Source: CAYUMU01 sp964445985
GTDB taxonomy: Bacteria > Planctomycetota > Planctomycetia > Pirellulales > S012-138
DNA length: 31,814 bases
NCBI GenBank assembly: GCA_964445985.1
Contig: CAYUMU010000075.1
Coordinates: 1 to 31,814 of the forward strand
Reading direction: 5' to 3'
This document shows positions 30,319 through 31,814 of this stretch, piece after piece. The notes under the pieces were generated by a model. That model searched no databases, was not told the origin of the DNA, and saw only the letters and a list, made by a program, of their open reading frames with translations. Numbering within the stretch: the stretch's first letter is position 1; each line of letters begins with the position of its first letter. Both the position numbers and the translations under genes were made by a program.

Positions 30319-31728
30319 ATGGCTTTGCCGTTTGCTCACCCGCCCTGCCCTGCGCGCTATCCGCGATTCACCCGGCGGCGAATGATCGAAATCGGCTCGC
30401 TAGCGCCGCTGGGCCTGGGGCTAGGGCAGTTGCTGCAAGCGGCCGAACCGGGGCGGGCCATAAAGTCTGCCTCGCTGCAAACGCCCGGCAACCTGCACTT
30501 TGGGCAGGCCAAGAGCTGCATCTTGATTTTCCTCTGGGGAGGCCCCGGCCAGCAGGATTTGTGGGATCTCAAGCCCACGGCCCCCAGCGCCATTCGCAGC
30601 GAATTTTCGCCGATTGCCACCCGCGTGCCCGGCATCGAGATCAGCGATCAGCTCCCCAAGCTGGCCACGGTTTCCGATCGCTACACCATCATTCGCTCGA
30701 TGACGCATCGCGATTTCGAGCACGGCACGGCCGCCTATACGGCTTTGACGGGCCAACCGCATCCGCTGCCCGGCACCAATACGCCGGCCAGCCCCAACGA
30801 CTTTCCCACCTACGGGTCGGTGGTCACCAGGCTGGCGCCGACATCGTTGCCAGTGCCCGACGCCGTGGTGCTGGGGCCGGTCATTCACCAGGGCAATCGT
30901 CCCCCGGTTGCCGGCCAGAACGCCGGCTTCCTCGGGCCGGGCTTCGATGCCTTTCGCATCGAAGACGATCCGGCTAGTCCTGATTTCCGCGTGGAGGGCG
31001 TGTCGCTGCAAGCGGGGCTCACGCCGCTGCGGTTCGACCGCCGCCGCGAACTGCTAAAGCTCATCGAACAGCAAGGGCTCGGCGCCCACGCCAGCCGCGA
31101 CGTGCAAGGCATGGGCGACTTGTACGGCAGGGCTTTCGGCCTGCTCGGCTCGGCCCAAACCCGCGCGGCCTTCAACCTGGCCACCGAAAAACCGGCCACG
31201 CGCGAAGAATACGGCCGCGGCCGGTTTGGCCAAACGCTGCTGCTATCGCGGCGATTGGCCGAGGCGGGCGTGCCGATGATCACCATCAATTGGGCCAAGC
31301 AAAACGCCGACCAGTGGGACACCCACAAGAACAACTACCCCACGCTGCGCAAGTTGCTACCCCCCTTCGACCAGGGCCTGGCGGCGCTGTTGGCCGATCT
31401 CGACGACCGAGGCCGGCTCGATAGCACGCTGGTGGTTTGCCTGGGCGAGTTTGGCCGCACGCCCACCATCAACAAAGACGGCGGCCGCGACCACTGGCCC
31501 GACTGCTACTCGGTGCTGGTCGCCGGCGGCGGCCTGGCCCGAGGAAAAGTCTACGGCTCATCCAACCGCGAAGCGGCGTTCCCCGCCAGCGACCGCGTGG
31601 CCCCCTGGGACCTGGCGGCCACCATCTATCACTTGCTGGGCATACCGCCGGCCACGCATATTCATGACATTCAGGGCCGGCCGTTTGGAGTTTCGCAGGG
31701 GAAGGTGATACGGGACTTGCTTACTTAG
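30319..31728 (+). CDS. DUF1501 family protein
   Basis: Exported protein of 469 residues from a family abundant in planctomycetes and related to the alkaline phosphatase/sulfatase superfamily; the reaction is unknown. The N-terminus carries a twin-arginine-like TRRRMIEIGSLAPLGLGLGQ (18-37). Family motifs include CILIFLWGGPGQQDLWDLKP, IRSMTHRDFEHGTA, a W-D-T-H-K-N-N-Y segment, CLGEFGRTP, and GGRDHWPDCYSVLVAGGG. The start ATG at 30319 has GAGG 4 bases upstream, and the Tat-like motif lies close to it. In planctomycetes DUF1501 genes often follow a DUF1549/DUF1553 cytochrome-type gene, but here the upstream neighbour is the divergent DUF11 gene. A hairpin follows the stop. Confidence 0.9.
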   Translation: MALPFAHPPCPARYPRFTRRRMIEIGSLAPLGLGLGQLLQAAEPGRAIKSASLQTPGNLHFGQAKSCILIFLWGGPGQQDLWDLKPTAPSAIRSEFSPIATRVPGIEISDQLPKLATVSDRYTIIRSMTHRDFEHGTAAYTALTGQPHPLPGTNTPASPNDFPTYGSVVTRLAPTSLPVPDAVVLGPVIHQGNRPPVAGQNAGFLGPGFDAFRIEDDPASPDFRVEGVSLQAGLTPLRFDRRRELLKLIEQQGLGAHASRDVQGMGDLYGRAFGLLGSAQTRAAFNLATEKPATREEYGRGRFGQTLLLSRRLAEAGVPMITINWAKQNADQWDTHKNNYPTLRKLLPPFDQGLAALLADLDDRGRLDSTLVVCLGEFGRTPTINKDGGRDHWPDCYSVLVAGGGLARGKVYGSSNREAAFPASDRVAPWDLAATIYHLLGIPPATHIHDIQGRPFGVSQGKVIRDLLT

Positions 31729-31732
31729 CGAG

Positions 31733-31753
31733 CCAGGGAGTTTACCTCCCTGG
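31733..31753 (+). terminator. Hairpin after the DUF1501 gene
   Basis: CCAGGGAG (31733-31740) pairs with CTCCCTGG (31746-31753) around a TTTAC loop, 4 bases after the stop codon. No U-tract follows, so it is a terminator candidate rather than a certain one. The remaining bases to 31814 are GC-rich with further short inverted repeats and no gene. Confidence 0.5.
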
Positions 31754-31814
31754 TCCGGGTCGGGGCTGGGTCGCCCCGGCTGGTTGCCCGGCCGGGGCTC
31801 CCGCGGATCCGTAC

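Overview
The window looks like a chromosome segment of a planctomycete, most likely order Pirellulales. Two neighbouring DUF1559 pseudopilin-like genes, a DUF1501 gene, a Tat-exported Gfo/Idh/MocA oxidoreductase, a DUF11 surface protein, secreted CPFC proteins and a GC-rich, spacer-rich layout are all typical of that group. No prophage, CRISPR array, transposase or defence island was seen. The assignment rests on gene content alone.

Left part (1-6400): an aldo/keto reductase, two adjacent paralogous secreted proteins with CPFC at the predicted mature N-terminus, a small exported EF-hand protein made of three 40-residue repeats, and a Tat-dependent Gfo/Idh/MocA oxidoreductase. Then follow a tRNA-Val(CAC) with its own promoter candidate (6734-6885), a 1501-residue secreted protein resembling exo-rhamnogalacturonan lyases (7036-11541), a double zinc-ribbon protein related to DUF1963 (11680-13155) and an exported NHLRC2-like thioredoxin/NHL protein (13734-15983).

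Middle part (16352-21626): a plus-strand housekeeping run. It begins with DAHP synthase, whose stop codon overlaps the start of triosephosphate isomerase, followed by secG with a long Pro/Thr/Glu tail. It continues with yicC-gmk-rpoZ-coaC, a linkage also known from other bacteria. CoaC here lacks the CoaB ligase domain.

Right part (21654-31728): a pseudopilin gene coupled to a small membrane protein gene, a sugar phosphate isomerase/epimerase-like TIM barrel, two DUF1559 paralogs, a DUF11 four-repeat surface protein coupled to a small secreted protein, and a DUF1501 protein.

The most unusual signal is around the two DUF1559 genes (24440-27305). Both have a similar long leader containing a stem-loop whose stem changes by compensatory substitutions while its loop is conserved. 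A third copy of the promoter and leader (25659-25830) has no gene: it runs straight into a terminator-like hairpin, which itself resembles the hairpin after the second DUF1559 gene. This is either a collapsed cassette or a free-standing small RNA. A second theme is dispersed 20-bp hairpins of the form ATTCCC-N8-GGGAAT in the spacers, the same consensus as neisserial dRS3 repeats.
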